Source of the DNA: Haliclona indistincta
Taxonomy: Eukaryota > Porifera > Demospongiae > Haplosclerida > Chalinidae
Assembly (NCBI GenBank): GCA_964017065.1
Contig: OZ024787.1
Span: 7,020,996-7,084,995 of the forward strand
Direction: 5' to 3'
Length of the DNA stretch: 64,000 nt
Shown here piece after piece: positions 10,045 to 18,564 of this stretch; position 1 is the first letter of the stretch; the number at the start of each line of letters is the position of its first letter. The notes under the pieces are model-generated. The model saw only the letters and a program-made list of their open reading frames with translations, had not been told where the DNA came from and made no database searches. The translations under genes and the position numbers were made by a program.

Positions 10045-11815
10045 TATTTTCCTACCCAGGACCAAATTTCCAGTACCACTCCACATGTTCAGTAGCATGA
10101 ATTACTGTACAAGCTATATATCTTTGCTCATCATCAGAGACTATTAGACAAACCTGCTCCAATGCATCGTAACAAAGAAAATAAAAAGATTTCTATCGAA
10201 ATCAAAAGGATGTAGGGTTGTGAAATCTACCACTGGTACACAATGTAAACTAACAAGGAACAAGCACGGAATGGTAACACGATTGACTTGCTAACAGACC
10301 ATAGATCCCTACATCAGTGGCTGCTTTGGCTGACTATAGCTAGTTCTGCTAGTTGCTGTTGATTGACACCTGACGTGCATTCTTATGTACAGCCACTGAT
10401 GTAGGGATCTATGGTCTGTTAGCAAGTCAATCGTGTTACCATTCCGTGCTTGTTCCTTGTTAGTTTACATTGTGTACCAGTGGTAGATTTCACAACCCTA
10501 CATCCTTTTGATTTCGATAGAAATCTTTTTATTTTCTTGTTTGTGTCCTTTTTTCTTATTCAGTGATGTGCAGTTCAATATCATGCATGTACTGAGCCGT
10601 CTTTGTTTCCACCATTGGTTTAGTTTTCCTGTTATTGATGGCTTTTCTTTATTAACAATTTTAAACTTGTAGCTAAAAAATAATTGTTATGCTGTATATC
10701 AGGTCGCCTACGCATAGTGCATGCATGCAGGCCAGGCATGCATTCGAGCCCCGCCCACACTTGTTTGTAGACCTGACCATACGGCGGTTATAATGATCTG
10801 GCGAGCGCAGAATGTTGATTCTACACGAGCTTACAGTTCTTCGACGACTCCAGACAAATATGTGTTCTCCGTGTTCCATACGGCGCGGCTATACTCAAGC
10901 TAGTGCTCGGTCACGTGCGCTAGCCACTGCTTGGTCACGTGCGTATTGCGCAATCACACTAATGGCGTCTAACACTTAGCTGACAATGGATCACGATCGA
11001 GAACTCGCGGAAGGTATATCGCCGTTTCGCTAAAAACAAATTTCAAAAGGCACCTGCCAGGAGAATTTCACGACTGTTCGTGGGTGTTTTGGTCTCGGCA
11101 CTGCTCGTGTAAAGGTGCTAGGCGAGTGGAAAGAAAGAAAGAAAGAAAACGAAGATGACGAAACTCGATTTTCACCGTTTCCAGGTTCGTCACTTTAGTA
11201 ACACTTTCGAGCCATCTCCTTGCTACTGTAAGATGGGGCAACGCCATAGAGCAGATCTAAGTGTTTATGGACGTATAAAATCATCACCAGGTGAAATATC
11301 AGCGTTTGAACGCTAATACATTGTATGTATCCGCCATCTTGTTTTTCCGTTCAACCCTACATAGGGAGTCACTACCGTGCCTCCCTAATACTTGAACTTA
11401 AATTATGAAAACATCTGCACAGTAACAGCTGATAAAGTGGAATTAGTAGTAAAGGAACTCATTTAAAACTTTATCATTCTCAAACAGGTTTACAGTTTTC
11501 GAAGATACATACACTGAGACTCAAGCATTCTGAGCAAGCGTAGAAAAGTCTTGACATCCTCTACCTCCTCCTCAGTGAAGGGACCTCCACATTTTCCCCT
11601 TCCATAATCTATTGGTGTAGGCTGCTCCTCATCAATATAAGTGAAGGCACTGCTTCCTATAGTTTTGTTGAGTACCTGTATGCTTGATGATGAGCTTGAT
11701 GGCATTAGTGGCCTTATGAGTCCTGTCCAACCACTGCTGACACTAGCAATGATGATCACAGCAAGAGGAACAGCAAAGAGTACTGTTGATCCAATCAAAT
11801 TTGTTTTTATAAACG
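10045..11815 (-). pseudogene. Antisense fragment of a transporter gene, split by a Helitron-like element
   Basis: Read on the minus strand, 11389-11815 followed by 10045-10174 matches the middle of the gene at 12155 (about bases 12680-13325) with small deletions. It lacks both ends and much of the YPERRSAF loop. A Helitron-like copy (10175-11388) separates the two pieces. The paralogous fragment at 52515-53045 is uninterrupted. The fragment lies about 340 bases upstream of, and opposite in direction to, a nearly identical sense gene, so read-through RNA could pair with the sense transcript. Confidence 0.8.
10175..11388 (+). mobile_element. Helitron-like non-autonomous element, copy 2 (empty site known)
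   Basis: This complete copy of about 1.21 kb begins AAGAAAATAAAAAG. The fold-back head has arms 10175-10324 and 10388-10536. The body has a GAAA tract near 11131-11147. It ends with a hairpin (arms AGGGAG.CAC and GTG.CTCCCT, loop TACC, 11363-11386) finishing CTAA at 11388. The paralogous site near 52629 has GTAACA joined directly to TACTTG, so insertion was between A and T without a target duplication beyond one ambiguous A. That and the CTRR-type terminus are hallmarks of Helitrons. The 5' end lacks the usual TC, hence 'Helitron-like'. Confidence 0.8.
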
Positions 11816-12154
11816 TAGTATTATGTATGTCTGCTTAGGCATTTGTGAATTAGACAGACATTATAATACAGTCGTGTATGTATGGTGACCATAATACCAT
11901 GATGAGTGTTTTTGGAAGTATCTGATGTGCATCATAACATCATGTGACTTAAAGTGGTGGAAGATTTATTTGAATGTCGGTTATTGTCACATCAATTAAG
12001 TTCAATGTCGAATACTCATGCACATGCAACGGCAGTAACACCTGCACATGAGCTCAGTGATACACTAGCTTTTGAAATTATTTAAAAGAGCAAGCATACT
12101 GTCTTCTGGCTACTCTTGCACGTTATTTTATAAAGATATATTCTTCCTAAGCCT

Positions 12155-13672
12155 ATGGCTGGATTGCAGTTATCTGGTCACAGTGTCTGGAAACTATATT
12201 GGAAGAAGTTAGTCAAGACTTGCTTTTGTAAGAAGATATTGTTGCTATTGGTATGGCAGGCACTGTTACAACTTTCCTGGTGTGTCCCTATTCAACTTGC
12301 TACTGCGTATGTTTTAAACACTTCAATTTTTCTTTCATATATATTTGCTCCTTTAATTGGCTGGCTCGCTGATTTTAAATTTGGAAGATATGAAGTTGTT
12401 AGATTTGGTTCGATAGTCTCGTTTCTGGCAAGCATATTGTACTATTTTTCAATGGTCACTGATAGAGAAGGCTCCGCAATGAGTACTGTGCTGTTGTCTA
12501 TAGCCACTGTTGTAGTAAGCTTTGGATCTGCATGCTACACAGTAGCTTTGCTTCCTTTTGTATCAGATCAGATCATTGGCGCCACTTCAGATGAGCTTAG
12601 TGCAGCTGTACGCTGGTTGTTTTGGTCACAAAATGTAGGACTTGGTTTAGCCCTTATAATGACAAAATTCATAAAAACAAATTTGATTGGATCAACAGTA
12701 CTCTTCGCTGTTCCTCTTGCTGTGATCATCATCAGTGACTGCTTGTGTCAGCAGTGGTTGGACAGGACTCACAAGGCCACTAACCCCATCAAGCTCATCA
12801 TACAGGTACTCAACTACACTAGGAAGCACAGATACCCTGAGAGACGCAGTGCCTTCACTTATATTGATGAGGAGCAGCCCACACGAATAGATTATGGCAA
12901 GGGAAAATTTGGAGGACCCTTCACTGAGGAGGAGGTAGAGGATGTCAAGACTTTTCTACGCTTGCTTCCCTTGGTCATATGCTTGAGTCTCAGTGTATGT
13001 ATCTTCGAAAACAGTCCTGTTGTAAACCTGTTTGAGAATGATGAAGTTTTCAACATTTTTGTGACATCTTTGGAGTTTCCTTTACTACTAATTCCACTTT
13101 ACCAGCTATTGCTGCGCAGATGTTTTCATAATTTAAGTCCAAGTATGTTACGATGCATCGGAGCAGGTTTGTCAATGTGTATACTTGGCTTCATACTACT
13201 ATCAGCATCAAAAGTATGGGGTGTAATAGTCTCTGATGATGAGCAAAGATATATAGCTTGTACAGTACTTAATGCTACTGAACAGCCAGATAGGTATGTG
13301 GAGTGGTACTGGAAAGTTGGTCCGTGCATTTTGTATGGTATTGGAAAAGCAGTAATTCATGTTCTTTCTCTCGAGTTTGTCATAGCTCAGTCTCCAGACA
13401 AGATGAAAGGGTTTGTTATGGGAATAATGGCCTCATTTCGTGGTTTTGTTATTCTTACTGAATTGCTCTTTCACAAGTTGGTATACACTTTGTGTCATGA
13501 CTTGTCGATATTATCAGTTCTTGTTGTACTGTTTGTCATCTTTCTGATTCTTTCCAAGCGCTACACACTACGTGAGAGGAACAGAGAGATCAACATACAG
13601 GCTATAGTGGAGGAACACTATGAAAGGTACTTGGACCAGGAGGAGGAGTACATGAGTCAACGACATTACTGA
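12155..13672 (+). CDS. POT/PTR2-like (SLC15-type) 12-TM transporter, short-tail form
   Basis: Intact 505-residue intronless gene. It has the basic N-terminus (KLYWKKLVKTCFCKK), MFS-type GWLADFKFGRYE, and SDQIIGATSDELSAAVRWLFW, where the usual TDQ is replaced by SDQ. The charged loop is shared with its paralogs. The tail stops at DQEEEYMSQRHY and lacks the acidic extension of the 8118 type. It is the closest paralog of the 53403 gene, with about a dozen residue differences in 505. Both are preceded by an antisense fragment of the same gene. Likely a plasma or endosomal membrane carrier. Substrate unknown. Confidence 0.8.
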   Translation: MAGLQLSGHSVWKLYWKKLVKTCFCKKILLLLVWQALLQLSWCVPIQLATAYVLNTSIFLSYIFAPLIGWLADFKFGRYEVVRFGSIVSFLASILYYFSMVTDREGSAMSTVLLSIATVVVSFGSACYTVALLPFVSDQIIGATSDELSAAVRWLFWSQNVGLGLALIMTKFIKTNLIGSTVLFAVPLAVIIISDCLCQQWLDRTHKATNPIKLIIQVLNYTRKHRYPERRSAFTYIDEEQPTRIDYGKGKFGGPFTEEEVEDVKTFLRLLPLVICLSLSVCIFENSPVVNLFENDEVFNIFVTSLEFPLLLIPLYQLLLRRCFHNLSPSMLRCIGAGLSMCILGFILLSASKVWGVIVSDDEQRYIACTVLNATEQPDRYVEWYWKVGPCILYGIGKAVIHVLSLEFVIAQSPDKMKGFVMGIMASFRGFVILTELLFHKLVYTLCHDLSILSVLVVLFVIFLILSKRYTLRERNREINIQAIVEEHYERYLDQEEEYMSQRHY

Positions 13673-14461
13673 CAATCATAACATTTCGGAGTGCATGAGT
13701 TGATAATAGTGTGTGGCGTAATTTATTGTAAATTACTTTTCATACTCTGACAGTTTCACTGTGTATGCATAACTATGATAAAAAAGAAATTAAAAAGATT
13801 TCGATCGAAATCAAAAGGATGTAGTGATGAAGAAATCTACCACTGGTTCACAATGTAAACCAACAAGGAACAAGCATAGAATGGTAACACGATTGACTTG
13901 CTAACAGACCATAGATCCCTACATCAGTGGCTGCTGTGGCCAGACTATAGTTAGTTAAGATATTTACTGTTGACTGACACTTTGAATAGAATTCAGCTTG
14001 TGACAAAATATATTAATCTTATGTACACCCACTGATGTAGGGATCTATGGTTTACCATTCCATGCTTGTTCCTTGTTGGTTTACATTGTGAACCAGTGGT
14101 AGATTTCTTCATCACTACATCCTTTTGATTTCGATAGAAATCTTTTTAATTTCTTGTTTGTGTCCTTTTTTCTTTTTAGTGAAGTGCAGTTCAATATCAT
14201 GCATGTACGGAGAAGTCTTTGTTTCCACCATTAGTTTAGTATTCCTGTTGTTGATGGCTTTTCTTAAACTTGTAGCTAAAATTGTTAAGCTGTACGTGTC
14301 AGGTCTGCCTACGGTCGCCTACGCATGCATGCAGTGCATACGAGCCCCGCAAACACTTGTTTGTAGACGGTTATAATTATCTGGCAAGTGCAGAATGGCG
14401 ATCCTACACGAGCTTACCGTTCTTCGAAGACTCCAGACAAATGCTGGGTGTGTGTTCTCCG

Positions 14462-14758
14462 CAGTGGCGGACCTAGGGGGGGCAAGGCCCCCCTAAAATC
14501 TTGTCCGCCATTTTATTATTTACATCTAACCCGTCACACAGTCACATCTGGCTCGCTACTAGACTGGCATAACGCCAGAGTATCGATCTAAGCGCATGAA
14601 AAGTGCAAGCGATCGACGATCATGCTTATAGCGCGCGAATGCGCTCGTACATCATCAATGAATACAATAAAATCGATCGATTTTAATGAATAAATGCATA
14701 TTAATTATCGAACATTTTTGCGTGCCCTCCCTATTTGCTAACCCTAGATCCGCCACTG
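14462..14758. mobile_element. hAT-type MITE, 297 bp, inside copy 3
   Basis: The ends are CAGTGGCGGACCTAGG and its inverse CTAGATCCGCCACTG. An exact 8-bp target duplication GTTCTCCG lies at 14454-14461 and 14759-14766. The target is the GTGTTCTCCG motif of the Helitron-like body, so this insertion is younger than copy 3. An 8-bp duplication and a CAG-starting terminus fit hAT transposons. There is no coding capacity. Confidence 0.85.
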
Positions 14759-15254
14759 GTTCTCCGTGATAGTGATCCACACGGCGCAGCGATACTTTAG
14801 CTGCTTGGTCACGTGCGCTACCCATTGCTTGGTCACGTGCGCATTGCGCATTCATAATAATGGCGTCTAACACTAAGCCATAGTACAAGTGGATACGCAA
14901 CGCGCCCGCATACTACGATTTCGCGTGGGACAGTCACTGCCACGAATGACACGGAAGTAGTATACGGACAGTCGTAAATTGTACTTGCAGTCTGCACACG
15001 TGGTGAGTGTTCAGGCTAATAGATCCATCGCGAACACAGTATGGCAATCGCTTTGGAAGACTCTGACACCTCCCCTGCGTGTAGTAGCTTAGATAGCTGC
15101 ACGCTTGACGATTTTTATTGCGAAGAAAGTCACTTCAACAAAAGAAATAGGAACCTGAACAGAACAGTTGACTAATATTATTATTGTCACCACAATGATA
15201 TCTAATAATGATTAGACCATACCACGTGACTTTCGACCAATCAGATCGCTCAAA

Positions 15255-15380
15255 AAGTGTGCATTAAATAGCTTAATGCACACTTTTATTAATGCACCTC
15301 GCAGATTAAGTTCTTAATGCACACTTTTATTAATGCACCTCGCGGATTAAGTTCTTAATGCACACTTTTATTAACGCGCA
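15255..15380. repeat. Tandem repeat, about 3 units of roughly 50 bp
   Basis: The unit TTAATGCACACTTTTATTAA followed by TGCACCTCGC.GATTAAGTTC is repeated, with a partial third unit. It sits immediately left of the palindromic MITE and shares the TTAATGCAC theme with it. Confidence 0.8.
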
Positions 15381-15437
15381 CTTGAACAAAATAGCAAGAA
15401 CTCGGTCGGAAAGTCACCTGGTATGGTCTAAAACGTT

Positions 15438-15616
15438 TAGACCACACTAGGCGGTGCATTACGCGATATAAAGCACTCGGGCGTGCTCAATAACGGTCTC
15501 GAACGCGTGATAATGCACTCGCCTTCGGCTCGTGCATTATCAACGCGTTCTCGACCGTTATTGACCCCACCCTCGTGCATTATATCGCGTAATGCACCGC
15601 CTAGTGTGGTCTAAAT
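15438..15616. mobile_element. Palindromic MITE, about 180 bp
   Basis: The sequence reads TTTAGACCACACTAGGCGG inward and ends CCGCCTAGTGTGGTCTAAA. The two arms, about 80 bp each, are nearly perfect complements around a short loop near CCTTCGG. Such a structure folds into a single long hairpin. There is no coding content and no clear target duplication. Confidence 0.75.
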
Positions 15617-16663
15617 ATTACTTAATGATTTCTACAGAGTTCTTCTTCGTTTATTAAGTGGCTGGAACATAGCCCGTAAATCGATACCCGGTTCTGCTAC
15701 TACATTCATAGTCTTCAAATCTTGGTACACCGACTGTTGTTGCACCAGCGTGGCAGCATTATGAGGCACTTGGGCATCGTTCTTACGTCTTCCTAACTTG
15801 TGACGAAAGCCTAGCTTTTCTTCGCTTCTTGTGACTTAGTCGTCCACCAGGCATCTACAAATACAATACAATTTATTCATCAATCAATCTGTTAATTAAA
15901 AGGTACATTTATGTACCACTTTTTTAAGCGCACATAATATGCTTGTAAGTGACTATTTTAAATGGATAGTAGTTTAACACAATAAAACAGACAATGGACT
16001 ACAATAATCAATATACCAAATACCAACAGTTTCTATAGTTGTGGAAATAATCTCACCGTAAGCAGTTAGCTATAAAACAATAAATAATTATTTGCCTCCA
16101 CACCAAATACTGGTTTTTGAGAGAGCACATATGTAGTTTAACTCACTGGCCAAATACTTATGGAGTTGTAAAACAACTAACTTACGTTAGTCTGGTACCC
16201 AAGTAAGCCGGTAATCTAACCAAACCCTTCAGCAGCCATGTCAGCGGCTTTACCCACGGCATAACGTGTGTTAGCCTCGAAGTGAATCGTTGCAGGGAAG
16301 AATATAGTGATCTATAACTATTATACCTTCGTTTGGTCCTCCTTCTCTTTTCTTTAGGCTCTCCAGTCATGCACTACAGCCAGATTTCGAGACCGCTGTC
16401 GCGCACACCTGTCACCTCTAGGTCGTGGCAGTGATTGAGACAGAGTTTTCCGATTATTTTCCCGTATACTCGCGCCGTTGCGTATCCACTTGTACTGTAT
16501 CATCTATGACTAAGCTGACAATGGATCACGATCGAGAAATCGCGGAACTTAGATCGCCGTTACGCTAAAAACAAAGCTCAAAGGCACATGCCAGGAGAAT
16601 TTCACGACTGTTCGTGGATGTTTTGGTCTCGGCACTGCTCGCGTAAAGGCGCTAGGCGAGTGA

Positions 16664-17650
16664 AAGGAAGGAAGGAAGGAAGGAAGGAAGGAAGGAAGGA
16701 AGGAAGGAAGGAAGGAAGGAAGGAAGGAAGGAAGGAAGGAAGGAAGGAAGGAAGGAAGGAAGGAAGGAAGGAAGGAAGGAAGGAAGGAAGGAAGGAAGGA
16801 AGGAAGGAAGGAAGGAAGGAAGGAAGGAAGGAAGGAAGGAAGGAAGGAAGGAAGGAAGGAAGGAAGGAAGGAAGGAAGGAAGGAAGGAAGGAAGGAAGGA
16901 AGGAAGGAAGGAAGGAAGGAAGGAAGGAAGGAAGGAAGGAAGGAAGGAAGGAAGGAAGGAAGGAAGGAAGGAAGGAAGGAAGGAAGGAAGGAAGGAAGGA
17001 AGGAAGGAAGGAAGGAAGGAAGGAAGGAAGGAAGGAAGGAAGGAAGGAAGGAAGGAAGGAAGGAAGGAAGGAAGGAAGGAAGGAAGGAAGGAAGGAAGGA
17101 AGGAAGGAAGGAAGGAAGGAAGGAAGGAAGGAAGGAAGGAAGGAAGGAAGGAAGGAAGGAAGGAAGGAAGGAAGGAAGGAAGGAAGGAAGGAAGGAAGGA
17201 AGGAAGGAAGGAAGGAAGGAAGGAAGGAAGGAAGGAAGGAAGGAAGGAAGGAAGGAAGGAAGGAAGGAAGGAAGGAAGGAAGGAAGGAAGGAAGGAAGGA
17301 AGGAAGGAAGGAAGGAAGGAAGGAAGGAAGGAAGGAAGGAAGGAAGGAAGGAAGGAAGGAAGGAAGGAAGGAAGGAAGGAAGGAAGGAAGGAAGGAAGGA
17401 AGGAAGGAAGGAAGGAAGGAAGGAAGGAAGGAAGGAAGGAAGGAAGGAAGGAAGGAAGGAAGGAAGGAAGGAAGGAAGGAAGGAAGGAAGGAAGGAAGGA
17501 AGGAAGGAAGGAAGGAAGGAAGGAAGGAAGGAAGGAAGGAAGGAAGGAAGGAAGGAAGGAAGGAAGGAAGGAAGGAAGGAAGGAAGGAAGGAAGGAAGGA
17601 AGGAAGGAAGGAAGGAAGGAAGGAAGGAAGGAAGGAAGGAAGGAAGGAAG
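16664..17650. repeat. (AAGG)n microsatellite, about 987 bp, uninterrupted
   Basis: About 247 AAGG units without visible interruption, sitting at the position of the short purine tract in the Helitron-like body. It creates long spurious open frames (KEGR on the plus strand, SLPSF on the minus) that are not genes. Confidence 0.98.
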
Positions 17651-18564
17651 AAGATGATGAACAAACGGGTGACCACGTGAACTCTGGTTTACCACCTTAG
17701 GCTTAGACCTGGTTTCTTTTGCTTCTGAAGGTCTCTCTGGTTTACCACCTTAGACCTGGTTTCTTTTGCTTCTGAAGGTTTCTTTGTAATTGCACAAATC
17801 GTGCAAAGAGCTTCAGAACGTTAGATTAGCTTGAAACGCCCGTACGGCGAAGATATGGCAGTGCCGTACTTAGTGCCTCCAGGCGAGACGCCATCTTGTC
17901 ATGCCCATAGCAACTGGCCTTATAGTCTTTATTAGTAGAGTCATTGAAAGCGCTTACATCTTAGGATAGCTCCTAGGTAGTTAAAATACCCCTGATGTCG
18001 TCAACAGCCAAGATATACGCGAATCATTGCGTTTAGCCTAGGTGTAGCCGCCATATTATTTTCCACCCAACCCTAAATATGCCACGACTACCGCGTGGCA
18101 TAATAAGTCTTCCTCCCTGGGCTGCTAGTCTAGCCATGGCTTTCTCCTCTGTGTCTGTAGTAACAAGTTCACTTCTTCTTAAAATGTAAGATATATACTC
18201 ATAACGACTCATACAATATATTCCTCTATCTTCCAATAGACATTTGTTCAATTGTCGACATTGCCTCAGTCCGTACCATAAGATAACACTGGAGGAGTGT
18301 GAGGAAGATCTACCTACAAAGTCAAACACAAGCGATGGAGTCACATACAGTGCTCTACCCAACTCACCTGTCAGAAAGGGCGAGATAGTTGCATTTAATT
18401 TGACACCCGTGTAATTACCATTTTTATAGCTGCTTATTATTATATATATATATATGTATGACTGAAATTCATGCTATTATGTCAATGCTCATTAAAATTA
18501 TTATTGCAGAAAATTAATCAGTAATAATTAGCCACGCCCATGTAACAAAAAGTGTAAGTGAGAA
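17651..18564. other. Gene-free stretch with tandem duplication
   Basis: Bases 17682-17782 hold two copies of a unit of about 50 bp (CTGGTTTACCACCTTAG then ACCTGGTTTCTTTTGCTTC). A diverged Helitron-like terminal hairpin lies near 18078. A short (TA)n sits at 18440-18453. I see no gene, apart from the amidohydrolase start at its right end. Confidence 0.6.
18050..18103 (+). mobile_element. Diverged Helitron-like 3' terminus with different hairpin stem
   Basis: GTAGCCGCCAT and a CCACCCAACCCTA stretch echo the 3' part of the family (GTAGCCGCCATCTTG ... CATCCCTACAT). They are followed by a perfect 9-bp stem TATGCCACG/CGTGGCATA around the loop ACTACCG, then A and T. The stem sequence is unrelated to the usual AGGGAG stem while the loop core ACTACCG is kept. 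It may be the far end of copy 3 or a separate subfamily. Confidence 0.5.

Larger units (their letters stand above)
14879..16508. mobile_element. Inverted-repeat element, 1.63 kb, inside copy 3
   Basis: The left end (CATAG then TACAAGTGGATACGCAACG) is mirrored at the right end (CGTTGCGTATCCACTTGTAC ... CTATG). The right end has a few extra bases. A 7-bp target duplication ACTAAGC (14872-14878 and 16509-16515) interrupts the Helitron-like body exactly, since the body continues on both sides. It contains a short tandem repeat (15255-15380) and a palindromic MITE (15438-15616). I found no transposase. The superfamily is unknown. Confidence 0.7.
13778..17650 (+). mobile_element. Helitron-like element, copy 3, carrying two nested insertions and a giant AAGG tract
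   Basis: The fold-back head lies at 13778-14156, with the right arm shortened around 14050. The body follows in the usual order but is interrupted twice, by a hAT-type MITE (14462-14758) and by a 1.63-kb inverted-repeat element (14879-16508). The body resumes at 16509 with ACTAAGCTGACAATGG. At the place where other copies have a short GAAA/GAAG tract, this one has (AAGG)n to 17650. The usual 3' hairpin is not found directly after it. A diverged hairpin of the same design lies at 18078-18102. Confidence 0.75.

Noticed and set aside
15640..15850. Possible worn protein-coding remnant on the minus strand inside the 1.63-kb element
   Set aside because: Reading both frames by eye gave short basic stretches broken by stops and no recognisable motif.
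16549..17700. Open frames of about 350-375 codons made of SLPSF or KEGR repeats
   Set aside because: They are translations of the (AAGG)n tract, which has no stop in several frames. There is no non-repeat protein content.
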